Of a stretch of 64,000 nucleotides of DNA, positions 1 through 9,917 are shown in pieces. The notes under the pieces were generated by a model, which searched no databases, had not been told where the DNA came from, and was given only the letters and a program-made list of their open reading frames with translations. The position numbers and the translations under genes are program-made. The stretch lies in assembly GCF_900111905.1 (NCBI RefSeq), contig NZ_FOKM01000003.1, positions 434,001 through 498,000 on the forward strand, given 5' to 3'. Origin of the DNA: Rhizobium sp. NFR07. Lineage in GTDB: Bacteria > Pseudomonadota > Alphaproteobacteria > Rhizobiales > Rhizobiaceae. Each line of letters starts with the position of its first letter. Position 1 is the first letter of the stretch.

Positions 1-488
1 ACGTGCCGACGATGGAGACGCTGGCGGCGGTGACGATCCTGCGCGAAGCGATCCCGGAACTTCGGATCCGCGTCGTCAACGTCGTCGACCTGATGACGCT
101 GCAGTCGCAGGACCAGCATCCGCACGGGATTTCCGACGAGGATTTCGACAGGCTTTTCACCACCGAGCGGCCGGTGATCTTTGCCTATCACGGCTATCCC
201 TATCTCATCCACCGGCTGACCTATAAGCGCAACAACCACCGCAACATCCATGTCCGCGGCTTCATCGAGGAAGGCACGACGACGACGCCCTTCGACATGA
301 CGGTGCTGAACGAGCTCGACCGTTTCCACCTGGCGCTGGAAGTGATCGAGCGGGTGCCGGAACTGAAGGACAAGGCGGCCGCGGTGGTGGAGATGCTGAA
401 AGACAAGCTCGACCAGCACCACGACTATGTGCGCGAATACGGTGAGGACATGCCGGAGGTGAGCGGCTGGACGTGGTCCGGACGGTAG
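1..488 (+). CDS. xfp: Phosphoketolase, C-terminal part (5' end outside window)
   Basis: This is the last ~161 residues of xylulose-5-phosphate/fructose-6-phosphate phosphoketolase. The enzyme is thiamine-diphosphate dependent, cytosolic, and cleaves the sugar phosphate with inorganic phosphate to acetyl phosphate and glyceraldehyde-3-phosphate (or erythrose-4-phosphate). The conserved C-terminal domain is recognisable: the segment [12 protein letters not shown], then [15 protein letters not shown], then [17 protein letters not shown] and [17 protein letters not shown]. The frame is open from the first bases, so the gene begins upstream; it stops at TAG 486-488. The catalytic ThDP-binding part is not in view, so intactness cannot be judged. 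The next gene is convergent on the other strand. Confidence 0.93.
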   Translation, partial: VPTMETLAAVTILREAIPELRIRVVNVVDLMTLQSQDQHPHGISDEDFDRLFTTERPVIFAYHGYPYLIHRLTYKRNNHRNIHVRGFIEEGTTTTPFDMTVLNELDRFHLALEVIERVPELKDKAAAVVEMLKDKLDQHHDYVREYGEDMPEVSGWTWSGR

Positions 489-565
489 AAGGGCTAAGGC
501 CTGTAGTGCACCGCAAAAAACGCATGCCGGGCCATAGGCGGCCCGGCAATTTTGCTACAGGATAT

Positions 566-1309
566 TTAGCTGGCGAGCGCCACCGCGTCGGCGCCCGCGG
601 GAAGACGCATCGGGGCCGACGGATCGGTCGCGGCACGCCAGACGGCCTCGGCCACATCGCTGGAATGGGTGACCTCGGTCCGCCCCATCATGCCGCCAAG
701 GATGTTCCTTGCGTAATCCGCATAGGCTTCATGGAAGCCGCCGTTTCCCTGCATCCGCGCCATGGCCGTCTTGCCGAAACTGGTCGTTGGAGCAGCGCCC
801 GGGAGCACGACCCTGACGCTGATGCCGAACGGCTCAAGTTCAAGCGCGAGCGATTCCGTGAAGGCATTTACTGCCGCCTTGCTTGCCGTATAGACCGAAA
901 GGAGCGGCAGCGATTTCAAGGTCACGCTGGAGGTGACATTGACGATGGTGCCCGCGTTCCTTTCCCGAAACTGAGGCAGGACGGCCTGGACCATCCGCAT
1001 CGTGCCCAACGTGTTCGTTTCGAAAAGGTCGCGGGCGACGTCGATCGGCGTTCCCTCCAGTGCATTCAGCCAACCGATTCCGGCATTGTTGACGAGGACA
1101 TCGATCGGGCCTGCAGCCTCGATGGCACGGCGAATGCTGTCTTCATCCGTCACATCGAGAGAGATGATGCGGAGATTTTCCGTGGGCGGCAGGATATCCT
1201 GGCGTGGGGTGCGCATCGTGGCGATGACTTTCCAGCCGCGTTCCAGAAAATATCTGGCGATGTCGAGACCGAAACCGGATGAGCAGCCCGTTACGAGTAT
1301 GGTCTTCAT
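566..1309 (-). CDS. Short-chain dehydrogenase/reductase (SDR), classical type
   Basis: The 247-residue product is a classical SDR with a Rossmann fold. The cofactor motif TGCSSGFG lies near residues 7-14, NNAG follows after about 75 residues, and the catalytic Ser plus YTASK (Y-x-x-x-K) tetrad is intact. The usual use of NAD(P)H to reduce or oxidise a carbonyl/alcohol is known for the family; the substrate is unknown. The ATG at 1309 is preferred over an in-frame ATG nine codons upstream, because AAAGGGG precedes it and the protein then begins right at the beta-strand MKTILVTG. It is divergent from an AraC-type activator 95 bp away, which suggests that regulator controls it. Confidence 0.9.
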   Translation of the reverse strand: MKTILVTGCSSGFGLDIARYFLERGWKVIATMRTPRQDILPPTENLRIISLDVTDEDSIRRAIEAAGPIDVLVNNAGIGWLNALEGTPIDVARDLFETNTLGTMRMVQAVLPQFRERNAGTIVNVTSSVTLKSLPLLSVYTASKAAVNAFTESLALELEPFGISVRVVLPGAAPTTSFGKTAMARMQGNGGFHEAYADYARNILGGMMGRTEVTHSSDVAEAVWRAATDPSAPMRLPAGADAVALAS

Positions 1310-1404
1310 GAGAACCCCTTTCATGGATGAAGACATGAAAGTAGATATCGAAGTCAGGACGTTCTATAATTGAAAGTCCTCATTTCGTTTTCAAGAGTCC
1401 TGAG
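1310..1404. promoter_or_regulatory. Divergent SDR/AraC promoter region
   Basis: This 95-bp AT-richer spacer must hold the start signals for both the SDR gene (leftward) and the AraC-family gene (rightward). I could not assign -35/-10 hexamers with confidence. AraC-family regulators often act on the divergent neighbour; that is inference here. Confidence 0.45.
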
Positions 1405-2316
1405 TTGACCGATCCCTTTGCCGAAGTCGTCGCTCTTCTGCAGCCCAGCCTGCCGTTTTCGAAAATGGCGAGCGGCTCCGGCCCGTGGCGTGTTGATGGG
1501 TCCGTTACCCACAGGCCGCTCTTTGCCGTCATACTGGAAGGCACGTCGCTTCTCACGCTCGACGGGCAGTCGCCGATAGAGCTTCAGAAGGACGATTTCA
1601 TCCTGATTCCAGCAACCGCCGGGTTCGTCATGTCGGGCATTGATGACACTCAGACGGGAGACGGCGATCCACTTGCCGTGACCAAGCTGGATGACGAAAC
1701 GCGGCATGGCGACCCGCATGGTCCGGCGGATGTCAGGATGCTGGTCGGCGGCATCGCTTTCGGTTCCCCGGACGCGACCCTGCTCGTTTCTCTGCTTCCG
1801 AAAGTCATTCATGTGCGCGGCGAGAAGCGGTTTGCGACCATCGTCCAGCTGATCAGGGACGAGGCACGCGAAGAAAAGCCGGCTCGCGAGATGATCCTGG
1901 CGCGGATGCTGGAAGTGCTTCTGATCGAGGCGCTGCGCTTCGTATCCGACAGCGACGCACCTATGGGATTGATGCGCGGGCTTTCCGATGAACGCCTGGC
2001 CGCCACGATCCGGAAGCTGCATGAAGATCCGCGGCGAGACTGGAGCGTTGAGCAGTTGGCAAGCGAAGCCGCATTGTCGCGTTCCGTCTTTTTTGCCCGG
2101 TTCCGCAGGGCGATGGGCGTCGCGCCGATGGAATATTTGCTGTCCTGGCGGATGGCGCTTGCCAAGAACCTGCTGCGCCGCGGCGAAGGTGGTATCAAGG
2201 AAATTGCCGACCGCGTCGGCTACGGCTCCGCCAGTGCGTTCAGCGTCGCCTTCACACGGTTCGTCGGCGTTCCCCCGACGCAATATGTGCGGGAGACTGC
2301 GGGCTCGGAACCATAA
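1405..2316 (+). CDS. AraC-family transcriptional regulator (AraC_N cupin + HTH)
   Basis: The 303-residue product has an N-terminal AraC_N-type cupin (about residues 20-180, with PWRVDGSVTHRPLFAVILEG and a DFILIPA strand). A C-terminal double helix-turn-helix covers about residues 195-298. The second-HTH signature is clear: IKEIADRVGYGSASAFSVAF followed by FVGVPPTQYV. The start appears to be TTG at 1405 (AAGAG about 8 nt upstream); no better ATG exists in frame nearby. Such proteins bind DNA as dimers and usually activate an adjacent operon in response to a small molecule. The divergent SDR gene is the obvious target. The ligand is unknown. Confidence 0.88.
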   Translation: MTDPFAEVVALLQPSLPFSKMASGSGPWRVDGSVTHRPLFAVILEGTSLLTLDGQSPIELQKDDFILIPATAGFVMSGIDDTQTGDGDPLAVTKLDDETRHGDPHGPADVRMLVGGIAFGSPDATLLVSLLPKVIHVRGEKRFATIVQLIRDEAREEKPAREMILARMLEVLLIEALRFVSDSDAPMGLMRGLSDERLAATIRKLHEDPRRDWSVEQLASEAALSRSVFFARFRRAMGVAPMEYLLSWRMALAKNLLRRGEGGIKEIADRVGYGSASAFSVAFTRFVGVPPTQYVRETAGSEP

Positions 2317-2351
2317 TAAATGCGGAAGAGAGGTGACGTCGGCAGGGAATT

Positions 2352-2404
2352 TTCTTCTCTCCCGGCAAGTCCCTGTGACTATCAGACTTTCCGGGAGAGA
2401 AGAA
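2352..2404 (-). other. Long perfect stem-loop abutting the 3' end of tRNA-His
   Basis: A perfect 14-bp inverted repeat (TTCTTCTCTCCCGG at 2352-2365, CCGGGAGAGAAGAA at 2391-2404) begins at the base next to the encoded CCA of the tRNA on the minus strand. Inside it, after one mismatch, AAGTC (2367-2371) pairs with GACTT (2385-2389), so the hairpin extends to about 20 bp with a 13-nt loop. No T tract follows, so it is not a canonical intrinsic terminator. It could be a processing or 3'-protection structure, or a Rho-assisted stop. Confidence 0.6.
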
Positions 2405-2481
2405 TGGTACGGTTGAGTGGGGTCGAACCACCGACCTCAGGTGCCACAAACCTGCGCTCTAACCAACTGAGCTACAACCGC
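2405..2481 (-). tRNA. tRNA-His (GTG anticodon)
   Basis: Read on the minus strand: a 7-bp acceptor stem (GCGGTTG with CAACCGT, first pair G-T), a D arm with AGTTGGTTA, an anticodon stem CAGGT/ACCTG around TTGTGGC (anticodon GTG, His), a T arm with TTCGAAC, discriminator A73 and an encoded CCA (2405-2407). The base before G1 is T, so the usual G-1 of tRNA-His is absent and position 73 is A rather than C. That is the known derived form in a large group of Alphaproteobacteria and agrees with a rhizobial origin. Confidence 0.97.
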
Positions 2482-2645
2482 ACAAATCGCCGCAGCGATA
2501 TTGAGGGGTCACATACGGCCATCGAATGGAATTTGCAAGTCTGCCCGCCGACAAAATTTGAGCATATCGCCGCGTAGAGGTTCAAGGCCAACTCGCCGAG
2601 CCGCCGCAGTGGCAGTGGAATACGGCCATCTGCGCGACCACCCGA

Positions 2646-3095
2646 TCAGGACGGCTTGAAGGTGTTCATAACCTTTTCGGCCGCTTCCTGGCCGGGCTTC
2701 GACAATTCGTCGGCAACCTTGCGGGCCGCTTCCTGCATGCCGCGCGCCTGCTCGACGGAAAGTTCGGCCTGCTTGCGAACGAAGGTCGTCTGCAGTTCCA
2801 GCACTTCCGACATCGACTTCGCGCCCATCAGGCTTTCCATATGGGCAAGCGACGCCTGGGTATTTTCACGAAAGGCGTCGATCGCCTTCAGGCCCATTTC
2901 CATGGTGCCGGCCTGGGCCGAATGGATTGTGGATTCCATGGTGCGGGAGGCTTCCTCCGCGGCCGATTTCATCTTACCGTAGCTGTCCTGGGAATGGCTC
3001 GCGCCTTTTTCCGCAAATTCGCGCCAACTCTGCGTCAGCTTTGCAGGATCGAAAACGGAAAACGAGAAGATGTCATCAGTATAGGCCAAAACCAT
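2646..3095 (-). CDS. Phasin family protein
   Basis: The 149-residue, mostly helical, amphipathic product matches the phasin family, whose members coat polyhydroxyalkanoate granules. Typical features are FDPAKLTQSWREFAEKG near the N-terminus, then a long charged helix with repeated A/M/Q/E and LQTTFVRKQAELSVEQAR, and ELSKPGQEAAEKV near the end. The ATG at 3095 is chosen over a longer frame because GGGAGGA lies immediately upstream and the family begins at this point. An acetoacetyl-CoA synthetase gene 5 kb away also belongs to the PHB cycle. It is divergent from the large kinase gene. Confidence 0.88.
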   Translation of the reverse strand: MVLAYTDDIFSFSVFDPAKLTQSWREFAEKGASHSQDSYGKMKSAAEEASRTMESTIHSAQAGTMEMGLKAIDAFRENTQASLAHMESLMGAKSMSEVLELQTTFVRKQAELSVEQARGMQEAARKVADELSKPGQEAAEKVMNTFKPS

Positions 3096-3279
3096 TCCTC
3101 CCAGAATCTGGCACAAATCCGGTCCGGCGAAAAAACAGGCATCGCCGTCCCTGTCTGCACTAAATATAGCCGATGCCATTGTGCATTGCAACATATTGCG
3201 TCTTGCACAGCCCGACCCACATTAACCTTGTTTGCGCGTTCCCATGCTCTCTTGTGGACCCTTGAAGGGGGTCGGGATA

Positions 3280-3294
3280 TTAACAAGAGGTTAA
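3280..3294. promoter_or_regulatory. CtrA-type box in the leader of the PdhS-like kinase gene
   Basis: The bases read TTAA (3280-3283), N7, TTAA (3291-3294), matching the TTAA-N7-TTAA core bound by the cell-cycle regulator CtrA in Alphaproteobacteria. It lies 56 bp before the kinase start and 185 bp before the divergent phasin start. The last consensus base (C after the second TTAA) is T here. Another TTAAC half-site lies near 3224. Confidence 0.55.
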
Positions 3295-3349
3295 TGTCAA
3301 ACCAGGATGCGGGCATCCCCGCCCTACATGTGAACTTACAGGTTTACCC

Positions 3350-6300
3350 ATGTCGGAAGTGCAATACCCATTCATCGACCTCGCCGTACACGAGCGTGTC
3401 CGCGAAGCCTTTGCAGCAGGTATGGCAGTGGCGATATTCACGCCTGAACTTCGCACCGTCTGCTGGGCGAACGGCCGCGGTGCGCAGCTGTTCGGTTTCT
3501 CGTCGATCTACGATCTTCTCGAGCAAGGCGCCGACCGTTCCGACCTGATGTTCCGCCAGGTGGAGCCGATTGCACGCTCCCTGCAGGCCGTTGGCGATCG
3601 GCGCACATTCACCATCCGCATCGCGTCGGGTTTCTCGCGCATCGCCGTGCAGGCAAGTTGCGAGATGATCCGTTTCCAGGGCAAGACCTGCATCATGCTG
3701 GCGCTGGCCGCCGACAATCGGAAACTTTCATTGGCCGAGCGTGCGGCGCGACTGATCGAAGGTTTCGACGACCCGGAAACCCATATGGCGGTTCTCGACG
3801 GTGATGGCGGCATCCTCGCCTCATCGGGCGAGTTTGCCGGCCTCAACATCTCGTCCCAGACCGCCCGGATGCTGGTATCAATGGTCGGAAACGACCGGAA
3901 CCGGCTGATCAAGCGCCCGATTTCCACCGCCAGCGGCTACCTGCCGGCAGCGATCGGCACGGTATCGGACGATCCCGCACTTCACCTTCTCTTCGTTGTC
4001 GGCATGGCCAGGACGCGCAGTGCCGTCACGGTTGTCGCGCCGGTGGCCGCAGCCGGTGCGGCGCAGCCTTTCGCTGACGTGCCGGCTGAGCCGGTGGTCG
4101 AGGATGACCTGCGGAGCGACTACGAAGACGCGCTGAACGCCGTTGCCGCGATCGAGGAAAATCCCGAGGCGGAAGAGGAAATCTCGCTCGACGGCATGCC
4201 TTCGGATGCCGAGAGTGACTGGCAGTTCGACGACACCCTTGATGCGCCTGTCGCAGGCGAGGCAAACGACACGGCTGCCGAGACTGTCGACGCCACGGAA
4301 GAGGCAGAGGCGGTAGACGACGATCCGTCTGAGCACGACGCGCTCGGCGATGACGAAACCGACGATGCGGCGATGGTTTCCTCCGAGACCGAGGTCTCGG
4401 AGACGGCCGCGCCGCTGGAAGAGCTCGTGCCCGAATACGCGGCGGCCGAAGAACACGTCGAGCAAGCGGACGCTGAGGAAGACGAGGCCGAAGACACATC
4501 GTCTGAGGCGGATGATGATCAGCTGGTCTCGGCGGATGCCGGTGGCGATGCGGATCCGATCCAGGAAGTGGCAACCGAAGTTTCCGCGACCGAACAAATA
4601 GCCGAGGCCGCCATCGCTTCCGATCAGTTGGCGCCGGCCGAAGAACTCGCCGAGGCCGCCGTTTCGGAGCAGCCTGACGTGCGCCAGATGCGCGCTGTGC
4701 GCTTCGTCTGGAAGATCGATGCGAGCGGCCATTTCAGCGAGATCTCCAAAGAGTTCGCCGAGGCCGTCGGCCCGCATGCGGCCGACATTGCCGGCATGGC
4801 GTTTTCCGATCTCGCAGCGCTTTTCAATCTCGATCCGGACGGCAAGATCGGCGAGCTTCTCGGCAAGCGCGACACATGGTCGGGCAAGACCATCTGGTGG
4901 CCGGTCGAAGGCACGTCGCTGGTCGTGCCGGTCGATCTCGCCGCCCTGCCGACCTATACAAGGACGCGTGAATTCGACGGCTTCCGCGGCTTCGGGATCG
5001 TGCGCCTGGCGGATGCGGCCGAAGATCCGAATGCGGCCGGGCTTTCGCTCGGATCGGCGCCTGTCGATAAGGCTGTGAGCTCTGTGCCGCTTGCAGGCGC
5101 CGAGGCTGCCGAAAGCGGCACCGCTGCCCTGGAGCAGGACGAGTATCGGGACGAGGAAATCCGCGGAGAGGCGGAAGAGCGCGATACCGCCGGAGACCAT
5201 CTCGGTAAAGACGAGGCCATCGCTTCCGATGATCCGGTTCCGGCTTTCGCGTCAAATGAAAACGACGCCGCATCCAGCGGGAATGCCGATGTCTCGGATG
5301 AAGACGATGAGGTCTCGTCGGATGAATGGCCGGTGGGCGAAAAGCCGGCCCTGAGGCTGGTCGAGACGCCCGCAAGGGAACATTCCGACAAGGTGATCCA
5401 GCTGGAGGAGCGTCGCTCGCGGTTGAGCCCGGGCGAGCAGGCAGCATTCCACGAGATCGGACGACGTCTCGACACGATCGCCCGGCCATCGGATGAAGCC
5501 GAAGGCGAAGATGCCAAAAAGGTAGAAAATTCGCCTTCAGCCGGTTTCGGCGAAGAGACCGAGCGTTCGGAAGACGATGCGATTTCCCCTTCCGGTCAGG
5601 ATGATGGAGCGGGCAACCGTGACGATCTAGCGGATGAGGTTCAGTCCGGCGATATCGAGCTGCCCTCGCCTGCCGGCGAAGACCCGATCGCCGCGACGGG
5701 TGACGACGAAGCGCAACAGAGGCAGGCTGCCGAAGAACAGGCAGAAGACGAGTTGTCGGACGATGCCCCGGCCGGAATGACGGCCGAGGAAGCGACCGCG
5801 CAGGCCATCGCTGAAGGAGCCGCAGCTGACGATGAGATGACCGGCGACGAGCGGAGCATCGAGCCGGAAGCGACGGAAGCCGACGACTTGTCGAGCGTGT
5901 CGGGCGACATGCATGACACGGCCGTGCCGGAAGAGGCGGACGACGCCGAAGCGGAAGAGCCGGTAGCAGAGACGCAGGGCGAGGTTCCCGTTGAGGAGCC
6001 CGCCCGCTCGGTGGAGGCGGAAGCCTATGCCTTGATGCTGTCGGGCCGGGAACGGACCGGTCTGTCCGCCGAGATCGTCGACCAGATGCCGGTAGCGCTG
6101 CTGGTGCATGCCGGGGACGTGCTGATCCACGCCAATCCGGAGTTCCTGACATTGACCGGCTATGCCTCGCTCGAGGCACTGTCGGACGTCGGCGGGCTCG
6201 ACGCGCTGCTGCAGCGCCAGGAGCTGGAAGGCCGGGGGGCCGAGGCTGGCAGCATGGTCGTGGTTCGCGCCGACGACGCGATCGTGCCGGTGACGGCGCG

Positions 6301-7564
6301 GTTGCAATCGATCCGCTGGAACGATGCGGCCGCCCTGATGCTGGCGCTGATGCCGGTCGCAACACCGGAAGCGGTGGATACGGACGAAACGGAAGTCGAT
6401 GTCGTTCCGCTGAATGCGCTGCGCGCCGCAGACCAATTGGTGAAGCTGCAGGTCGAGGTCGAGGAACTGCGCGCCATACTGGAGACGGCGACGGACGGCG
6501 TGGTGATTATCGGTTCTGGCGGCGAAGTGCGCTCCATGAACCGGGCGGCCAGTGCGCTGTTCAATTTCGATGGCGAGGAAATCAACGGCCAGCCCTTCGT
6601 GACGCTGTTTGCGCATGAGAGCCAGCGGGCCGTGGTGGATTATCTCGGCGGCCTTTCGGGCACCGGCGTCGCGAGCGTGCTCAACGACGGCCGCGAAGTG
6701 ATCGGCCGCGAGGCGTCGGGCGGCTTCATTCCGCTGTTCATGACGATCGGCCGGTTGACCTCCTCCAACGGCTTCTGCGCCGTGATCCGCGACATTACCC
6801 AGTGGAAGCGGACCGAAGACGAATTGCGGGCGGCAAAGCGCGCGGCCGAAACGGCCAATGCCCATAAGAGCGAATTCCTGGCGCATGTCAGCCACGAGAT
6901 CCGCACGCCGCTCAACGCCATCATCGGCTTTGCCGACATGATGGGGTCGGAACGGCTCGGCCCGGTCGGCCACCCGCGCTATGTGGAATATGCCAATGAT
7001 ATCGGCCGCTCGGGCCGTCATGTGCTCGATATCGTCAACGACCTGCTCGACATTTCCAAGATCGAAGCCGGCGAGCTGGATCTCGATTTTTCCGCCGTCG
7101 GGCTGAACGAGACTGTGTCGGAAGCCGTGTCGCTGGTGCAGCCGCAGGCCAATGGCCAGCGGGTGATCATCCGCACCGCGCTGTCGCAGTCCGTGCCGCA
7201 GGTCGTCGCCGACCTGCGCTCGATCAAGCAGATCGTGCTCAATATCCTGTCGAACGCCATCCGCTTCACCCCGTCGGGCGGGCAGATCGTGGTCTCCACA
7301 GGCTATGAGGCAAATGGCAGCGTCGTGCTTCGGATCCGCGATACCGGCATTGGCATGAGCCGCGCGGAGCTTGAACTGGCGATGAAGCCGTTCCGCCAGG
7401 TGCCGGGCGCATCGCGCAACCGGGGCGACGGCACGGGTCTCGGCCTGCCGCTGACAAAGGCGATGGTGGATGCAAACCGGGCGAGCTTCAACATCACCTC
7501 GGCACCAAACGAGGGGACCCTGGTCGAGGTAACCTTCCCGTCGCAGCGCGTACTGGCCAGCTGA
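3350..7564 (+). CDS. PAS-domain sensor histidine kinase, PdhS/DivJ/PleC type, 1404 aa
   Basis: This is a cytosolic-looking sensor kinase (no membrane segment seen). In order: an N-terminal PAS-like region (~1-230); an acidic Glu/Asp/Ala-rich linker (~235-445); a second PAS-like block (~449-565, RFVWKIDASGHFSEI); another acidic linker (~570-890); PAS domains from ~904 and ~1043 joined by a short coiled coil; a HisKA helix pair with phospho-acceptor His1182 in HVSHEIRTPLNAIIGF; and an ATPase domain with N-box NILSNAIRF (~1297), RDTGIGMS and GDGTGLGLPL (~1360). The H-box sequence matches kinases that act on DivK/PleD upstream of CtrA. The length is large for the family because of the two linkers. 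A CtrA-type box precedes the gene. The exact orthologue (PdhS versus a paralogue) is not decided, so no symbol is given. Confidence 0.85.
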   Translation: MSEVQYPFIDLAVHERVREAFAAGMAVAIFTPELRTVCWANGRGAQLFGFSSIYDLLEQGADRSDLMFRQVEPIARSLQAVGDRRTFTIRIASGFSRIAVQASCEMIRFQGKTCIMLALAADNRKLSLAERAARLIEGFDDPETHMAVLDGDGGILASSGEFAGLNISSQTARMLVSMVGNDRNRLIKRPISTASGYLPAAIGTVSDDPALHLLFVVGMARTRSAVTVVAPVAAAGAAQPFADVPAEPVVEDDLRSDYEDALNAVAAIEENPEAEEEISLDGMPSDAESDWQFDDTLDAPVAGEANDTAAETVDATEEAEAVDDDPSEHDALGDDETDDAAMVSSETEVSETAAPLEELVPEYAAAEEHVEQADAEEDEAEDTSSEADDDQLVSADAGGDADPIQEVATEVSATEQIAEAAIASDQLAPAEELAEAAVSEQPDVRQMRAVRFVWKIDASGHFSEISKEFAEAVGPHAADIAGMAFSDLAALFNLDPDGKIGELLGKRDTWSGKTIWWPVEGTSLVVPVDLAALPTYTRTREFDGFRGFGIVRLADAAEDPNAAGLSLGSAPVDKAVSSVPLAGAEAAESGTAALEQDEYRDEEIRGEAEERDTAGDHLGKDEAIASDDPVPAFASNENDAASSGNADVSDEDDEVSSDEWPVGEKPALRLVETPAREHSDKVIQLEERRSRLSPGEQAAFHEIGRRLDTIARPSDEAEGEDAKKVENSPSAGFGEETERSEDDAISPSGQDDGAGNRDDLADEVQSGDIELPSPAGEDPIAATGDDEAQQRQAAEEQAEDELSDDAPAGMTAEEATAQAIAEGAAADDEMTGDERSIEPEATEADDLSSVSGDMHDTAVPEEADDAEAEEPVAETQGEVPVEEPARSVEAEAYALMLSGRERTGLSAEIVDQMPVALLVHAGDVLIHANPEFLTLTGYASLEALSDVGGLDALLQRQELEGRGAEAGSMVVVRADDAIVPVTARLQSIRWNDAAALMLALMPVATPEAVDTDETEVDVVPLNALRAADQLVKLQVEVEELRAILETATDGVVIIGSGGEVRSMNRAASALFNFDGEEINGQPFVTLFAHESQRAVVDYLGGLSGTGVASVLNDGREVIGREASGGFIPLFMTIGRLTSSNGFCAVIRDITQWKRTEDELRAAKRAAETANAHKSEFLAHVSHEIRTPLNAIIGFADMMGSERLGPVGHPRYVEYANDIGRSGRHVLDIVNDLLDISKIEAGELDLDFSAVGLNETVSEAVSLVQPQANGQRVIIRTALSQSVPQVVADLRSIKQIVLNILSNAIRFTPSGGQIVVSTGYEANGSVVLRIRDTGIGMSRAELELAMKPFRQVPGASRNRGDGTGLGLPLTKAMVDANRASFNITSAPNEGTLVEVTFPSQRVLAS

Positions 7565-7618
7565 CGCGCGATTTTTTACGACACCCTGCGCGCCATGCGT
7601 GCACTTGGGCGTAAAAAG

Positions 7619-7641
7619 AAAGGCAGCATATTGCTGCCTTT
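7619..7641 (-). terminator. Terminator-like hairpin between the kinase and acetoacetyl-CoA synthetase genes
   Basis: A perfect 10-bp stem AAAGGCAGCA/TGCTGCCTTT with a 3-nt loop. Read leftward it is followed by a T-rich run (CTTTCTTTTTAC), so it suits the synthetase gene ending at 7812. It may also stop kinase transcription from the left, although the T tract on that side is poor. Confidence 0.6.
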
Positions 7642-7811
7642 GGAGAGGTAATGCTGTCCAACGACGATAGGATGCCAGACCTCATGTCCCGGAAGCTCAT
7701 CGCCCGATTGAACTATACATCCAATCCGGGCAAGCGGCACAAGTTTGAGGAACGTCCATCAACAAGAGCTTAACCATGTCCCGTTCCGGATCATTGCGGA
7801 CACGGGCAGCC

Positions 7812-9782
<1,971 letters not shown>

Positions 9783-9917
9783 GGACCTCCCTTTCCTCCT
9801 CGTGCCACGGCGGGGTGCATTGCCGCGACGAGCGATGTATAGCATGTCGCTCCCGACCATAAAGCATGGCGTTGCCGTCACCTTCATGGCCATTTGCGCC
9901 CTGCCGACATTTCCTAT

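Larger units (their letters stand above)
2317..2645. other. Non-coding interval holding tRNA-His and a long hairpin
   Basis: Between the AraC gene and the phasin gene there is no convincing protein gene. The interval holds tRNA-His and the hairpin at 2352-2404, described separately. Bases 2482-2645 hold the tRNA promoter side and the 3' flank of the phasin gene. Short open frames that read through the tRNA are not credible. Confidence 0.7.

Noticed and set aside
2320..2577. Short plus-strand frame with a typical-looking MVRLSGVEPPTSG stretch
   Set aside because: This is the reverse complement of tRNA-His translated by chance.
3878..5200. A 440-codon minus-strand frame opposite the sensor kinase
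   Set aside because: Arg/His/Gly-rich shadow of the acidic linker; no start signal.
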